Assembly (NCBI GenBank): GCA_902766935.1
Contig: CACXFR010000004.1
Span: 1-32,358 of the forward strand
DNA: 32,358 bases
Source: an uncultured Planctomycetota bacterium
GTDB taxonomy: Bacteria > Planctomycetota > Planctomycetia > Pirellulales > Thermoguttaceae
Direction: 5' to 3'
Shown: positions 1 to 8,636 of the stretch, piece after piece
How the letters are laid out: each line of letters starts with the position of its first letter
Position numbering within the stretch: the stretch's first letter is position 1
Made by a program: the position numbers and the translations under genes
Notes under the pieces: model-generated
Seen by the model: only the letters and a program-made list of their open reading frames with translations
Told to the model about the DNA's origin: nothing
Database searches by the model: none

Positions 1-176
1 ATCATCGCCGCGCGGAGGCGTCCGTCAGTGATTCTCCGCGTCTGTTTATGCGGGGGGATCGCGGCGGGGATGAAAATGACCCGATCCAGTCCGAGCGTCT
101 CCCGGGCCGATTCGGCCAAAAGAAGATGCGCGTAATGGATCGGGTCGAAGGTTCCGCCGAGGATGCCGATCTTCAT
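1..176 (-). CDS. nadD: Nicotinate-nucleotide adenylyltransferase, N-terminal part (cut by window edge)
   Basis: The enzyme transfers AMP from ATP to nicotinate mononucleotide in cytoplasmic NAD synthesis. The ATG at 176-174 opens 58 codons that run off the left edge. Visible are [14 protein letters not shown] near residue 1, the nucleotidyltransferase motif ([10 protein letters not shown], where many relatives have HxGH), and IPPHK near residue 43, which is typical of NadD rather than the related CoaD. No Shine-Dalgarno sequence is obvious. The start lies only 10 bases after the stop of the S1-protein gene, so it is probably translated from the same mRNA. The C-terminal two thirds, including the SxTxxR-type motif, lie outside the window, so the family is confident but integrity cannot be judged. 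Confidence 0.88.
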   Translation of the reverse strand, partial: MKIGILGGTFDPIHYAHLLLAESARETLGLDRVIFIPAAIPPHKQTRRITDGRLRAAM

Positions 177-186
177 AGGACGCCGA

Positions 187-1884
187 CTAACCCCATTTCA
201 GGCCGAACTTCGAGCCGTCTCCCTGCGAGGCGACGCCCCCTTTGAGCCCCGACTTCGGAAGCTTCTTTTTCGCCTCTTCGATCCTGGCGTCCCACTCGGC
301 GTTCTCTTTCTCTTCCTTTTCTTTCCGTTCGGCTTCGGCCCGCTTTTCCTCTTCGGTCATCTTCGCCAGACGCTCTGCCTCGCGCGCGGCGCGGCGGGCG
401 GGACGGGGGTCTTCGGACGTTTGCTTGATCGAAAGGCTCAGCTTTCGGTTCGTCTCGTCGATCGAGAGAATTTTGACATCGACGTAATCCCCGACCGAAA
501 GGGCGTCGGCGACATTCTCGACCCGCTGATAGGCGATCTCGCTGATATGAACCAGCCCCTCCACGCCGGGGAAGATCTCGACGAACGCGCCGAAATTGGC
601 AATCTGCGTCACTTTGCCGCGGACCTGATCCCCTTCGGAAAGCTTTTCGTGCACCTGGTTCCACGGATCGGCTGTGGAATCTTTGAACGAAAGAGTGACG
701 CGGTTTCTCTCGCGGTCGACGGAGGCGACTTTCACTTTGATCCGCTCGCCGAGCTGAACGACTTCGTTCGGATGGTTGACCCGCCCCCAGCTGAGCTGCG
801 AGATCGGGATGAAACCGTCGACGCCCCCCAATTCGACGAAGACACCCCGGTCGATCATATTGCGAACGACCCCTTCGCGCACCTGTCCGGGTTCGAGTTC
901 GGCCAGGAGCTCTTCGCGTTTGGCCTTGTTCTCCTCTTCGATGAGTTTACGGCGGCTGACCACGATGTTGCGGCGGGCCGGATTCACGTCGGTGATCACG
1001 CACCGCCACGTTTCGTTGACGAACTGCTCGGGATTTTCGACCCGGACGATGTCGATCTGGCTGATCGGAAGGAACGCCGGAAGATTGCCGACTTTACACT
1101 CCAGCCCGCCGGTGTTCGCGCCGGTCACCTTGACATTGACGATCATTCCCTTCGAAAGACTCGACCAGTCCCCGACCTCGGCGGCGGCCAGCGGAAGGGA
1201 GATGTCATACAGGCCCTCTTCTTTGTTGTAGCGGACGACGACGGCTTCCACCACGCCGCCGACGGCGGCCGGCTCCTCTTCGGAAAACTGCTTGAGAGGG
1301 ATCGTTCCCTGGTCGCGAGCGCCGATATCGACGAACGCAAAATCTTTCTGAATCGAGACGATCTTGGCGTAGACCTTGGTATGTTCTTCGTAAATCTCCT
1401 GTGAGGCGACCTGACTCGTCTGATTGATCAGGTCGCTCATCTGCTGTTCGCCGAAAATCGCGGCGAGTTCGGCTTCTTCTTCGTCCGTCTTAACGCGGCG
1501 ATTCGGAACGGGAACCGTACTGACCGGACGGCGCGGCAGACGCTCCGGTTTTTTGGGGGTCTCGGCGGCGTCGGCGTCTTCGGCGCGGCGGCCTCGGGAC
1601 CCGCGCGATCCCCGGTCTTCCCGAAAACGGCGGCGCGACTCCTGGAGCTTGCCGGCCAAAGGGGAGGACGGACCGGCGGCCCCGTCTGCGGCGGCGTTTT
1701 CGGTCTTCTTCTTCGCCAGGCGTTCGGCGATCATCCGGGCGGTCGTCACCGGGGCGTCGGCGTTCACCTTCTCGTACGTGGCGAGCGGCTCGGACCGCTT
1801 GGCGGCTTCGGCCGATTCCGAATTCTGAGGAGCCTGGGACTGATTTTGAGGGACGTTTTCCGCGGGATTCTTTTCGCTGGTCAT
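187..1884 (-). CDS. S1 RNA-binding domain protein (ribosomal protein S1-like), four S1 repeats
   Basis: Probable S1-type mRNA-binding protein of 565 residues acting at the ribosome. Residues 1-160 are low-complexity and charged, with an [10 protein letters not shown] patch near 91-100. Four S1/OB repeats follow at about 167-232, 245-312, 332-401 and 417-488. The last two are the most canonical ([40 protein letters not shown]). Residues 495-545 form a charged, probably helical tail rich in E, K and R. E. coli S1 has six repeats, so this is the shorter type found in many other phyla. The ATG at 1884 is the first in frame. A TATAAT promoter lies about 90 bases upstream, and nadD follows 10 bases after the stop. 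A general S1-domain regulator rather than true ribosomal S1 remains possible. Confidence 0.88.
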   Translation of the reverse strand: MTSEKNPAENVPQNQSQAPQNSESAEAAKRSEPLATYEKVNADAPVTTARMIAERLAKKKTENAAADGAAGPSSPLAGKLQESRRRFREDRGSRGSRGRRAEDADAAETPKKPERLPRRPVSTVPVPNRRVKTDEEEAELAAIFGEQQMSDLINQTSQVASQEIYEEHTKVYAKIVSIQKDFAFVDIGARDQGTIPLKQFSEEEPAAVGGVVEAVVVRYNKEEGLYDISLPLAAAEVGDWSSLSKGMIVNVKVTGANTGGLECKVGNLPAFLPISQIDIVRVENPEQFVNETWRCVITDVNPARRNIVVSRRKLIEEENKAKREELLAELEPGQVREGVVRNMIDRGVFVELGGVDGFIPISQLSWGRVNHPNEVVQLGERIKVKVASVDRERNRVTLSFKDSTADPWNQVHEKLSEGDQVRGKVTQIANFGAFVEIFPGVEGLVHISEIAYQRVENVADALSVGDYVDVKILSIDETNRKLSLSIKQTSEDPRPARRAAREAERLAKMTEEEKRAEAERKEKEEKENAEWDARIEEAKKKLPKSGLKGGVASQGDGSKFGLKWG

Positions 1885-1945
1885 AACGGTTTCCGACTGA
1901 TTGCTAATACCTTAAATACACTTTGGGTTGGAACAATAGGGACAC

Positions 1946-1960
1946 TCCCCGAACAGGGGA
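1946..1960 (-). promoter_or_regulatory. Small hairpin in the S1-protein mRNA leader
   Basis: TCCCC (1946-1950) and GGGGA (1956-1960) form a 5-bp stem with a 5-base loop, just after the predicted transcription start. S1 genes are often translationally self-regulated in other bacteria, so a control role is possible, but the stem is short. Confidence 0.3.
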
Positions 1961-1970
1961 ACAGAGTCCT

Positions 1971-1999
1971 ATTATAACGGAATAAACAAATTAAGTAAA
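1971..1999 (-). promoter_or_regulatory. Sigma-70-type promoter for the S1-protein gene
   Basis: On the minus strand a perfect -10 TATAAT (1976-1971) lies 17 bases downstream of TTTACT (1999-1994; 4 of 6 matches to TTGACA). The -35 overlaps the last codons of the sulfatase-like gene. Transcription would start near 1964 and give a leader of about 80 bases. Confidence 0.6.
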
Positions 2000-3232
2000 A
2001 CCCCCGCGGCCGATTTTCCTTTCGAGTTCGTCGAGGAGATCTTCCCCCACCCGGTCGGCGACCTGGTTGACGTTCCAGCGGTCGTCGGGGACAAGGAAAA
2101 GCTCTCGGCGGGGGGGAGTCCGGCCGCGGTCGCGCAGAAGAAACCACTCGTCGGTGATCACGCCCTGCCGCGGCGACGAGGCGTCGGCCTGCGTAACGCA
2201 AAGCTCGGTTCGAATCGAATCGACCTCCTCCGAGGCGAGGTCGAGGAGAGTCTTTTCTTTCGGCGCACCCCCGGCCAGCCGAAGGAGGGAACGGAACAGA
2301 TCGGTCGGCCCGCAGAGGCCGAACGAACGGATCGCCTCGGACGGCCCGCCCGCCGGACGGTACAGAAGGGGAACGTGTGTCTCTTCGAAGTAGAGATCGC
2401 CGGGGCCGCCAGTGCCGACGCGGCGATGCTCGCCCAGCGAAAGGCCGCGCGCCCCCCCCAAAAAGAGCGCGGTGCGGTCGGAAAGATTCCCCCGGGCCAG
2501 AGCGTCGAGAAAGAGCTCCAGCGACATGTCCCAAAGGCGAACGCCGGCGGCGTACGCCTCGACGACCGCGCGCAGGGCGTCGTCGTCACCCTCGGGGGGG
2601 ATCTCGAAGGAAGGGGGAAGCGCGCCGTCGTAGGGGGGGGGATCGGCGTCATCTTCACGCGCTCCGTCCCGCACGGAAAGGGGCGCGTCCCACACGCCGT
2701 CCCACCCTTTCATGTGTATCCAAAGGAAGAACGGCGCGCCCGAACGGTCCAGACGCGCGGCCAGGGCGGCGGCACTTGTCATACATCGGAAGAACGCGCA
2801 TCCTTCGGGACTTTCGGCGATCTCCTTCGCCGGGGGGAGGAGTTCGGTTTTGTCGAAATACGCCCGGCCGAGTTCGGCGACCTCCGCCTCGTCGGTCAAA
2901 AGGAAAGACCGATACCCCGCGGCGGAAAGGAGGGTGAAGAGGGGCGAAGAGGACGTCGGGCGCCCTTTGGCGAAGAGGCGGCCGAGAAAACCGGCGTGCT
3001 TTTCCGGCGTCGGCCGATCGGCGTCAAGCGGCTCTTTCCCCGTCCAGAACGCGTCCGTCAGCTCCGGAAGGGAGAGGGTCGCGGCGAACGCGCGGTCGAA
3101 AAGAACCGACTCGCCCGCCAGACGGTCGAACGCGGGAGTGCCGATCCATCCGTTGCCGTAGGCCCCCAGGTATCCCAGGTGGAGCCGGTCGGTCAGAAAA
3201 CAAATGATATTCGGTCCGGCGGTTTCGCTCAT
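1991..3232 (-). CDS. Sulfatase-fold (alkaline phosphatase superfamily) protein with degraded active site
   Basis: A 413-residue protein with the sulfatase layout: N-terminal PNIICFLTDRLHLGYLGAYGN (7-27), an FDRAFA...TG segment (45-65) and a late FLGGARGLSLGEH segment (257-269) followed by a PLLYRPAG stretch. The key residues are missing. The tandem Asp metal ligands are TDR (14-16). Where C/S-x-P-x-R should carry the formylglycine, the sequence reads SLPELT (54-59). The late DHG metal motif is replaced by A-R-G (261-263). No signal peptide is seen. The ATG at 3232 overlaps the stop of the upstream permease gene by 4 bases, implying translational coupling. It is probably a non-catalytic or strongly divergent member; the substrate, if any, is unknown. 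Confidence 0.72.
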   Translation of the reverse strand: MSETAGPNIICFLTDRLHLGYLGAYGNGWIGTPAFDRLAGESVLFDRAFAATLSLPELTDAFWTGKEPLDADRPTPEKHAGFLGRLFAKGRPTSSSPLFTLLSAAGYRSFLLTDEAEVAELGRAYFDKTELLPPAKEIAESPEGCAFFRCMTSAAALAARLDRSGAPFFLWIHMKGWDGVWDAPLSVRDGAREDDADPPPYDGALPPSFEIPPEGDDDALRAVVEAYAAGVRLWDMSLELFLDALARGNLSDRTALFLGGARGLSLGEHRRVGTGGPGDLYFEETHVPLLYRPAGGPSEAIRSFGLCGPTDLFRSLLRLAGGAPKEKTLLDLASEEVDSIRTELCVTQADASSPRQGVITDEWFLLRDRGRTPPRRELFLVPDDRWNVNQVADRVGEDLLDELERKIGRGGFT

Positions 3233-4140
3233 CGATCTCGTTTCCCCGTCGTCAGAAGGGCGGCGCCGTAGAGGATCGAAAGAAGAAGAACGATCATCGG
3301 ACCGGCGGAAAAGTTAAGGACGTATGAGAGGGCGATCCCGCCCCACGCCGAAAGGAGGGAGATCAGGATCGACCAGAGCGCCACGCCGGCGAGCCGCCGG
3401 GTCAGGCGCGAGGCGATCGACGCGGGGATCGTCAGAACGGCGATCACCAAGACCATCCCGGCGATCCGCATCGTCAGGACGACCGTCACGGCGATCAAAA
3501 GAAGAAGGATCGACTGATACACGTCGACCCGGACGCCGCGCAGACGGGCGAACTCCTCGTCGAAACAGACCGCCTCGAACCGCTTAAAGAAAAGCCCGCA
3601 GGTGAAAATTGCCGCGGCGTCCAGCGCGAGGATCGTCGTCAGGTCGGCGCGGGAAATCAAAAGGATGTCCCCCAGGAGATAGTCCGAGACCGCCACATAC
3701 CTCTGCGTCCGGTCGAGGAAGAGAAGGCCGATCGCCATCCCCGCGGTCCAGATGATTCCGATCAGCGCGTCTTCGCGCTCTTTGGCATATCGCTGAATCA
3801 GACCGATAAGAACCGCCGCGCCGACTGCGGTCAGAACCGCCACGAGCACCGGGTTGATATGGGCGGAAAGCCGCGTCAGCTGCGCCGGAACGTTTTCTTT
3901 TCCCCAGAGGAGACCGGCCAGCGCGCCGAACCCGCACGAACCGGCGGCCGCGGCCTCTTTCAGCCAGAAGCCGATCCCGATCCCGCCGAACGCGGTGTGG
4001 GAAATCGCGCCGGCCAGATACCCGATTCGACGGGTCACGATAAACGTACCGACCAGCCCGAACGTCAGGGCGGCGGCGGCGGTGAAGAGAAACGCCGTGC
4101 GCAGAAAGGAGAACTCGGGAGCAAAAAGAAGCTCGGTCAT
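3229..4140 (-). CDS. Metal ABC transporter permease, ZnuB/MntB type (ABC-3 family)
   Basis: A 303-residue inner-membrane protein with about eight hydrophobic segments, expected to be the channel subunit of a zinc or manganese ABC importer. Family marks are GYLAGAISHTAFGGIGIG (about 38-55), corresponding to the conserved ISHa.lpGi region, then DYLLGDILLIS near 165 and LRGVRVDVYQSILLLLIAVTVVL towards the C-terminus. The ATG at 4140 is preferred because it overlaps the preceding stop by 4 bases and gives normal family length. The open frame continues upstream to 4722, but that part is antisense-like Arg/Pro-rich noise inside the neighbour. No ATPase or binding-protein gene lies next to it, so partners must be encoded elsewhere. 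Metal specificity cannot be read from the sequence. Confidence 0.85.
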   Translation of the reverse strand: MTELLFAPEFSFLRTAFLFTAAAALTFGLVGTFIVTRRIGYLAGAISHTAFGGIGIGFWLKEAAAAGSCGFGALAGLLWGKENVPAQLTRLSAHINPVLVAVLTAVGAAVLIGLIQRYAKEREDALIGIIWTAGMAIGLLFLDRTQRYVAVSDYLLGDILLISRADLTTILALDAAAIFTCGLFFKRFEAVCFDEEFARLRGVRVDVYQSILLLLIAVTVVLTMRIAGMVLVIAVLTIPASIASRLTRRLAGVALWSILISLLSAWGGIALSYVLNFSAGPMIVLLLSILYGAALLTTGKRDR

Positions 4141-5156
4141 ACGGCGTCTCCTTTTCCGTCGTCCCCGCGCGCCGCGAGCGCCTCGCCGATTTGAGGACGG
4201 GAAATCAGAAAATAGATTCCTCCGATCGCGGCGACCGCCAAGGTCGCCAGGCGGTAAGCGACGCCGACCATCAGCCCGTCGCCGTGAACGTAAAACGAAC
4301 CGTCCGCGCAGGAGAAGAGGGGATAGAGCTGATCGAGGAAAAATTCGAGCGGTCCGGCGGAAAGGGGAATCATTGCCCCCAGGTTCGCCAGGGGATAGAT
4401 CGCCAGGTGCGAAAGGGCCGACGGCGCGCGCCCCCAGAGCCCGCGGGCGAAAAGCCATATCGCGAGCGCCTGCAGGAAATGAACGCCGAACGTCTCCAGC
4501 GCCGCACGGAGAAGAACCGCGGGACGTCCGCGATACCGTGCCACGGCGTCGTAGAGGGAAAAAAGAAAGTTTCCCGCGCCGGGAACGGCGCGGAAGAAGC
4601 GCCCGCGCCGGTCTTTCCCCGACGCGGGGATCAGGACCAGCGCCAGAAAGAGGGTCGAAAGGACGGTGAGCCAAAGGATCGCCTCGCAGGCGAGACGGGC
4701 CTCCCGCTGCGGCTCCCGCCACAGGCCGGTCGCCGCAGCGGCGGCCAGACCGATCAAAAACATAACGTAAAGGCCGATCACGCGGTCCATCACGACGCTC
4801 ACGGCGCAGGCCGTCTTGGCGCCGGGATTCTCCCGCGCCAAAAGAACGCCTTTCACCACGTCGCCGCCGACGATCCCCATCGGAAGAAAGTTAAACAGAT
4901 ACCCGATAAAACCGAGGCGCAGAGCGCCGGACGTCGAAAGCCTGACCCCGAGCGCCGCGGCGAGCCCTCTCCATCGGAGAAACGTCAGAAGAACCGCCCC
5001 CAGCAGGGCGAGAAAGCCGAGACAGAGCGCGCACCACTCCTTTTGAGCCTCCAGAAAACCGCGCAGCGCCCCGTTCGACGCGGCGCGGTAAAAGAGGAAG
5101 GTAAAAATGAGGAGAGTCAGCCCCCATTTCAAAAGGGTGAGGAGATGTGATTTCAT
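4137..5156 (-). CDS. Lysylphosphatidylglycerol synthase-type transmembrane protein (flippase-like, UPF0104)
   Basis: A 339-residue polytopic inner-membrane protein with about seven to eight hydrophobic helices. It shows the family pattern FNFLPMGIVGGDVVKGVLLAR (about 89-109), matching the N-x-x-P...GGD...R core of the LPG_synthase_TM/AglD-like family, and LAIYPLANLGAMIPLSAGPLEFF near 250-272. The family includes the flippase half of MprF and many stand-alone proteins of unknown substrate. No soluble aminoacyl-transferase domain is attached, so it is not a full MprF. The ATG at 5156 lies 9 bases after the asnS stop, and its own stop overlaps the permease start by 4 bases. A role in moving lipid-linked compounds across the membrane is inference. 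Confidence 0.8.
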   Translation of the reverse strand: MKSHLLTLLKWGLTLLIFTFLFYRAASNGALRGFLEAQKEWCALCLGFLALLGAVLLTFLRWRGLAAALGVRLSTSGALRLGFIGYLFNFLPMGIVGGDVVKGVLLARENPGAKTACAVSVVMDRVIGLYVMFLIGLAAAAATGLWREPQREARLACEAILWLTVLSTLFLALVLIPASGKDRRGRFFRAVPGAGNFLFSLYDAVARYRGRPAVLLRAALETFGVHFLQALAIWLFARGLWGRAPSALSHLAIYPLANLGAMIPLSAGPLEFFLDQLYPLFSCADGSFYVHGDGLMVGVAYRLATLAVAAIGGIYFLISRPQIGEALAARGDDGKGDAV

Positions 5157-5165
5157 ACGGCCGGC

Positions 5166-6761
5166 TCAGAAATCGCAGTTGCCGGGTGTTCGCGGGAAAG
5201 GAATGACGTCGCGGATGTTGGCGATCCCGGTGACGAACTGGATCACCCGTTCAAAACCGAGCCCGAACCCGCTGTGCGGAACGGTTCCGAAGCGGCGCAG
5301 ATCGGCGTACCACTCGTAGTTCTCGGCGTCGAGCTTCAATTCCTTCATCCGCGATTCGAGAACGTCGAGACGGTATTCGCGTTCGCTTCCGCCGATGATC
5401 TCGCCGATTTTCGGAACGAGCACGTCCATCGCGCGGACCGTCTTGCCGTCGTCGTTGACGCGCATGTAAAAGGGTTTGATCGTGCGCGGGTAGTTATACA
5501 GAATGACCGGCTTTTTGAAGTGCTCTTCGGTCAGGTATCGTTCGTGCTCGCTCTGCAGGTCGATCCCCCAGCCGACGGGAAAATCGAACTTCCGCCCCGA
5601 TTTTTCGAGAATGTCGACCGCCTCGGTGTAGGTGAGGCGCACGAAATCGCTCCGAATGATATGCCGGAGCGTCTCGATCAGCGTGTTGTCGAACTGGCGG
5701 TTGAAGAACTCCATATCTTCGGCGCAGTAGGAAAGGACGTCCTGAAAGATCCGTTTGAGGAGGCCTTCGGCCAGCTCCATGTTGTCTTCCAGTTCGTAGA
5801 AGGCGGCTTCCGGCTCGACCATCCAGAATTCGGCCAGATGGCGCGAGGTGTTCGAGTTCTCGGCGCGGAACGTGGGCCCGAAGGTGTAGACCCGGCCGAG
5901 CCCGCAGGCGAACGTCTCGGCTTCGAGCTGACCGCTGACCGTCAGATACGAGGGTTTGCCGAAGAAGTCCTGCGCGGCGTCGATTTTGCCGTCTTCGCGG
6001 CGCGGGGGATTTTCGAGATCCATCGTTGTCACACGGAACATCTGTCCCGCCCCTTCGCAGTCGCTGGCGGTGATCAGCGGTGTGTGCACATAGAAGAAAC
6101 CCCGTTCCTGGAAGAACTGGTGAATCGAAAAGCTGACGCGGTTGCGGATTCGCTCGACCGCGCCGAACGTGTTCGTGCGCGGACGCAGATGCGCGATCGT
6201 GCGGAGAAACTCGAGGGAGTGGCGTTTCTTTTGCAGCGGATAGGAAGCCGCGGCGGCGCCGTAGATTTCAATTTCGGTGGCGACCACCTCGGTCGGCTGC
6301 CCTTCGCTCGGCGACTTCTTGACAAGCCCGACGACGCGGACGCTCCAGCCCGCCCCCAGGCGGAGGACGTCGCTTTCGTAGTTCTTCAGGGTGTTCGGCG
6401 CCAGGATCTGGACGTTCCCAAACGAGGAGCCGTCGTTCAGCTCGATGAAACTGAACCCCGCCTTCGAGTCGCGCCGGGTGCGGACCCACCCTTTGAGGAT
6501 CACGGTTTTGCCGATCGCGTCGAGACGACGCGCTTCGGCGACCGAGATCCGAACCGGAATCTTCGAAAGATCTTCGGGGGAAATCGTCAGACGGAGCGAG
6601 TTGATCTCGTACGCATTGTCGACCGACTGACAGAGGTCGACGCGGCGGTCGGTGAACAGCTGCGTCGAGGCTTCGTCGAACTTCGCCTTCGCCTGCAGGA
6701 CGATGGACTTGTCGCCCAGGTCGTTTTCCGGAAAAAACTCGTAGTATCTTTTTGCGGCCAT
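5166..6761 (-). CDS. asnS: Asparagine-tRNA ligase
   Basis: Class IIb cytoplasmic synthetase that charges tRNA-Asn with asparagine. The anticodon-binding OB domain ([20 protein letters not shown], about 89-108) and catalytic core ([59 protein letters not shown]-terminal motif 3 [17 protein letters not shown]) closely follow E. coli AsnRS, ending in the same [10 protein letters not shown]. The protein has 531 residues against about 466, because roughly 70 extra residues ([14 protein letters not shown]...) precede the OB domain. The ATG at 6761 has a weak purine-rich stretch upstream. The gene is 34 bases after glyS and 9 bases before the next gene, so it is clearly operonic. Its presence argues for direct Asn-tRNA charging. 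Confidence 0.97.
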   Translation of the reverse strand: MAAKRYYEFFPENDLGDKSIVLQAKAKFDEASTQLFTDRRVDLCQSVDNAYEINSLRLTISPEDLSKIPVRISVAEARRLDAIGKTVILKGWVRTRRDSKAGFSFIELNDGSSFGNVQILAPNTLKNYESDVLRLGAGWSVRVVGLVKKSPSEGQPTEVVATEIEIYGAAAASYPLQKKRHSLEFLRTIAHLRPRTNTFGAVERIRNRVSFSIHQFFQERGFFYVHTPLITASDCEGAGQMFRVTTMDLENPPRREDGKIDAAQDFFGKPSYLTVSGQLEAETFACGLGRVYTFGPTFRAENSNTSRHLAEFWMVEPEAAFYELEDNMELAEGLLKRIFQDVLSYCAEDMEFFNRQFDNTLIETLRHIIRSDFVRLTYTEAVDILEKSGRKFDFPVGWGIDLQSEHERYLTEEHFKKPVILYNYPRTIKPFYMRVNDDGKTVRAMDVLVPKIGEIIGGSEREYRLDVLESRMKELKLDAENYEWYADLRRFGTVPHSGFGLGFERVIQFVTGIANIRDVIPFPRTPGNCDF

Positions 6762-6795
6762 CGCTCTTCTCGCTCTTTCGTGTAACGTTGTAACG

Positions 6796-8436
6796 TTATT
6801 TGCCCAGACGGCCGGTCAGTTCGGCCGTCAGCTCGTCCTTTTTCACCCGCCACTGCTCCAGCGTGTCGCGGTCGCGCAGGGTCACCGTGCCGTCTTGCAG
6901 GGTCTGCCCGTCGACTGTAATACAGAACGGGGTGCCGATCTCGTCCTGACGGCGGTACCGACGGCCGACGGCGCCTTTTTCGTCGTACTGAACCGACATT
7001 TTTTCTTTCAGCTCGCCGTAAATCTCCGCGGCGATTTCGGGCATGCCGTCTTTCTTGACCAGGGGGAAGACCGCCGCTTTGACCGGAGCCAGACGGGGAT
7101 GGAATTTCAGGTAGGTGCGCTGGGCGTCCTCTTTCTTTTCGGCCGTCGGAACCGAATCGACGCGGTACGCCTCGCAGAGGAACGCCAGCGTGGCGCGGTC
7201 GGCGCCGGAACTCGGCTCGATCACGTGGGGAATGAAACGCTCTTTCCGCTGATCGTCGTAATACGTTAAATCTTTCCCGCTGCCGCGGTATTTCGGCTGG
7301 CCGTCCGGTCCCTTTTCGAGAACGAGCTGATCCCCTTCGCGGACGAGCTTCCCCTCTATGTGGCTGCGCAGGTCAAAATCGCCCCGGTGCGCCACCCCCT
7401 CGAGTTCGCCGAAGTCGCCTTCGGGAAGGAACGGGAAGGCGTATTCGATATCGGCGGTTCCCTTCGAATAGTGCGCCAGCTCCGCCTGCTCGTGTTCGCG
7501 GAGGCGGAGCTTTTCACTCGCCAGACCCAGGTCGGTGTACCACTTGAACCGGCGGTCGCGCCAGTAGCGGTACCAGTCGGCCGACTCGCCCGGATAGCAG
7601 AAGAACTCGATCTCCATCTGTTCGAATTCGCGGCTGCGGAACGTGAAGTTGCGCGGGGTGATCTCGTTGCGGAAGCTCTTCCCGATCTGGGCGATTCCGA
7701 AGGGGATCTTCACGCGGGTCGAGTCGCAGACGTTCTTGAAGTTGGCGAAGATCCCCTGGGCCGTTTCGGGCCGGAGAAACGCCACGTCGTCTTCCCCCCC
7801 CAGCGCGCCGATCGTCGTTTTAAACATCAGGTTGAATTCGCGCGGCTCGGTGAGGGTGCCGGGGTGTTTGGCGTCGGGTCCCAGAACCTGTGAAAGATCG
7901 CCGAGGGCGGAAATATCGGTGAGCGGGCCGTCCCAGACAAGGGAATCGAGGTCTTTCTTCCGGAGCCCGAAAAAGTGCGCCGCGCGCTCTTTCAGCGCAT
8001 CCTCGGTATTTTCGGTGTCCATCGTGGTGACGAAGACGCGCGTCTCGGCGGCGGGCTGTCCCCCTTCGCCGTGCTTAAGCCCCGTGACCCACCGCCCCTT
8101 GATGTGGTCGTAGCGGTAGCGTTTTTTCGATTCGCGGCAGTCGACCATAAAGTCGTGGAACAGGTCGTAATGCCCGGAACATTTCCAGATCTGCGGATGC
8201 ATGATGATCGTCGAGTCGAGCCCCGCCATTTCATAGAGGGAGGGGGCGCCCGGCTGGAGCTTCTGTTCGTTGTGTCCGACGAGCATATCGTGCCACCAGG
8301 CGTCTTTGACGTTCCGCTTGAGGAGGACCCCCAGAGGGCCGTAGTCCCAGAAACCGTTCAAACCGCCGTAGATCTCGCTCGACTGAAAAAGAAAACCTCT
8401 CCGCTTACAGAGAGCGACCAATTCTTCCATTTGCAT
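6796..8436 (-). CDS. glyS: Glycine-tRNA ligase, single-chain alpha2 type
   Basis: Class IIa synthetase that charges tRNA-Gly. It is the homodimeric type found in Thermus, Gram-positives and eukaryotes, not the E. coli alpha2beta2 form. It opens with [27 protein letters not shown] and carries [47 protein letters not shown] (motif 2) and [16 protein letters not shown] (motif 3), followed by an HGTP-type anticodon-binding domain. The start is placed at the ATG at 8436 because GTGAGGAA lies about 8 bases upstream and homologues begin here. An in-frame ATG at 8532 would add 32 unconserved residues. Length is 546 residues. A -10 TATAAT lies about 115 bases upstream, and asnS follows after 34 bases. 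Confidence 0.97.
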   Translation of the reverse strand: MQMEELVALCKRRGFLFQSSEIYGGLNGFWDYGPLGVLLKRNVKDAWWHDMLVGHNEQKLQPGAPSLYEMAGLDSTIIMHPQIWKCSGHYDLFHDFMVDCRESKKRYRYDHIKGRWVTGLKHGEGGQPAAETRVFVTTMDTENTEDALKERAAHFFGLRKKDLDSLVWDGPLTDISALGDLSQVLGPDAKHPGTLTEPREFNLMFKTTIGALGGEDDVAFLRPETAQGIFANFKNVCDSTRVKIPFGIAQIGKSFRNEITPRNFTFRSREFEQMEIEFFCYPGESADWYRYWRDRRFKWYTDLGLASEKLRLREHEQAELAHYSKGTADIEYAFPFLPEGDFGELEGVAHRGDFDLRSHIEGKLVREGDQLVLEKGPDGQPKYRGSGKDLTYYDDQRKERFIPHVIEPSSGADRATLAFLCEAYRVDSVPTAEKKEDAQRTYLKFHPRLAPVKAAVFPLVKKDGMPEIAAEIYGELKEKMSVQYDEKGAVGRRYRRQDEIGTPFCITVDGQTLQDGTVTLRDRDTLEQWRVKKDELTAELTGRLGK

Positions 8437-8550
8437 CGCGTTATTCCTCACCCCCGATCCGGTCGGCGGAACGCCGGCCGTTCGGGTCGTAAAATTGTGG
8501 GAAGCAGACTGCCTGTTATTCCCCCCGAACAAGGAGGAAGACTCTTATTT

Positions 8551-8579
8551 ATTATAACTCAAAGAGAAAACTGAAGAAG
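8551..8579 (-). promoter_or_regulatory. glyS: Probable promoter of the glyS-asnS operon
   Basis: A perfect TATAAT (8556-8551, minus strand) lies in the gap between comB and glyS. The -35 region is weak (TTCTTC or CTTCTT around 8574-8579). The predicted leader is about 108 bases and contains a small hairpin, CGGCG-TTC-CGCCG. I see no T-box AGGGTGGNACCGCG-like motif. Confidence 0.45.
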
Positions 8580-8636
8580 GAGACCTGCCCGGCGTCCGGC
8601 GCGGCGCGGCGATCGAACGTTCCGGTTCGACTCTTT

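Noticed and set aside
163-1404. Long plus-strand open frame opposite the S1-protein gene
   Set aside because: It is the complement of strongly conserved S1 repeats. High-GC codon bias creates long antisense frames throughout this window.
4141-4722. Upstream extension of the metal permease frame
   Set aside because: The added sequence is Arg/Pro-rich, unconserved and lies inside the flippase-like gene; the ATG at 4140 fits the family and the overlap.
8437-8550. Possible T-box in the glyS leader
   Set aside because: No T-box consensus or antiterminator bulge is visible, and the leader is too short.
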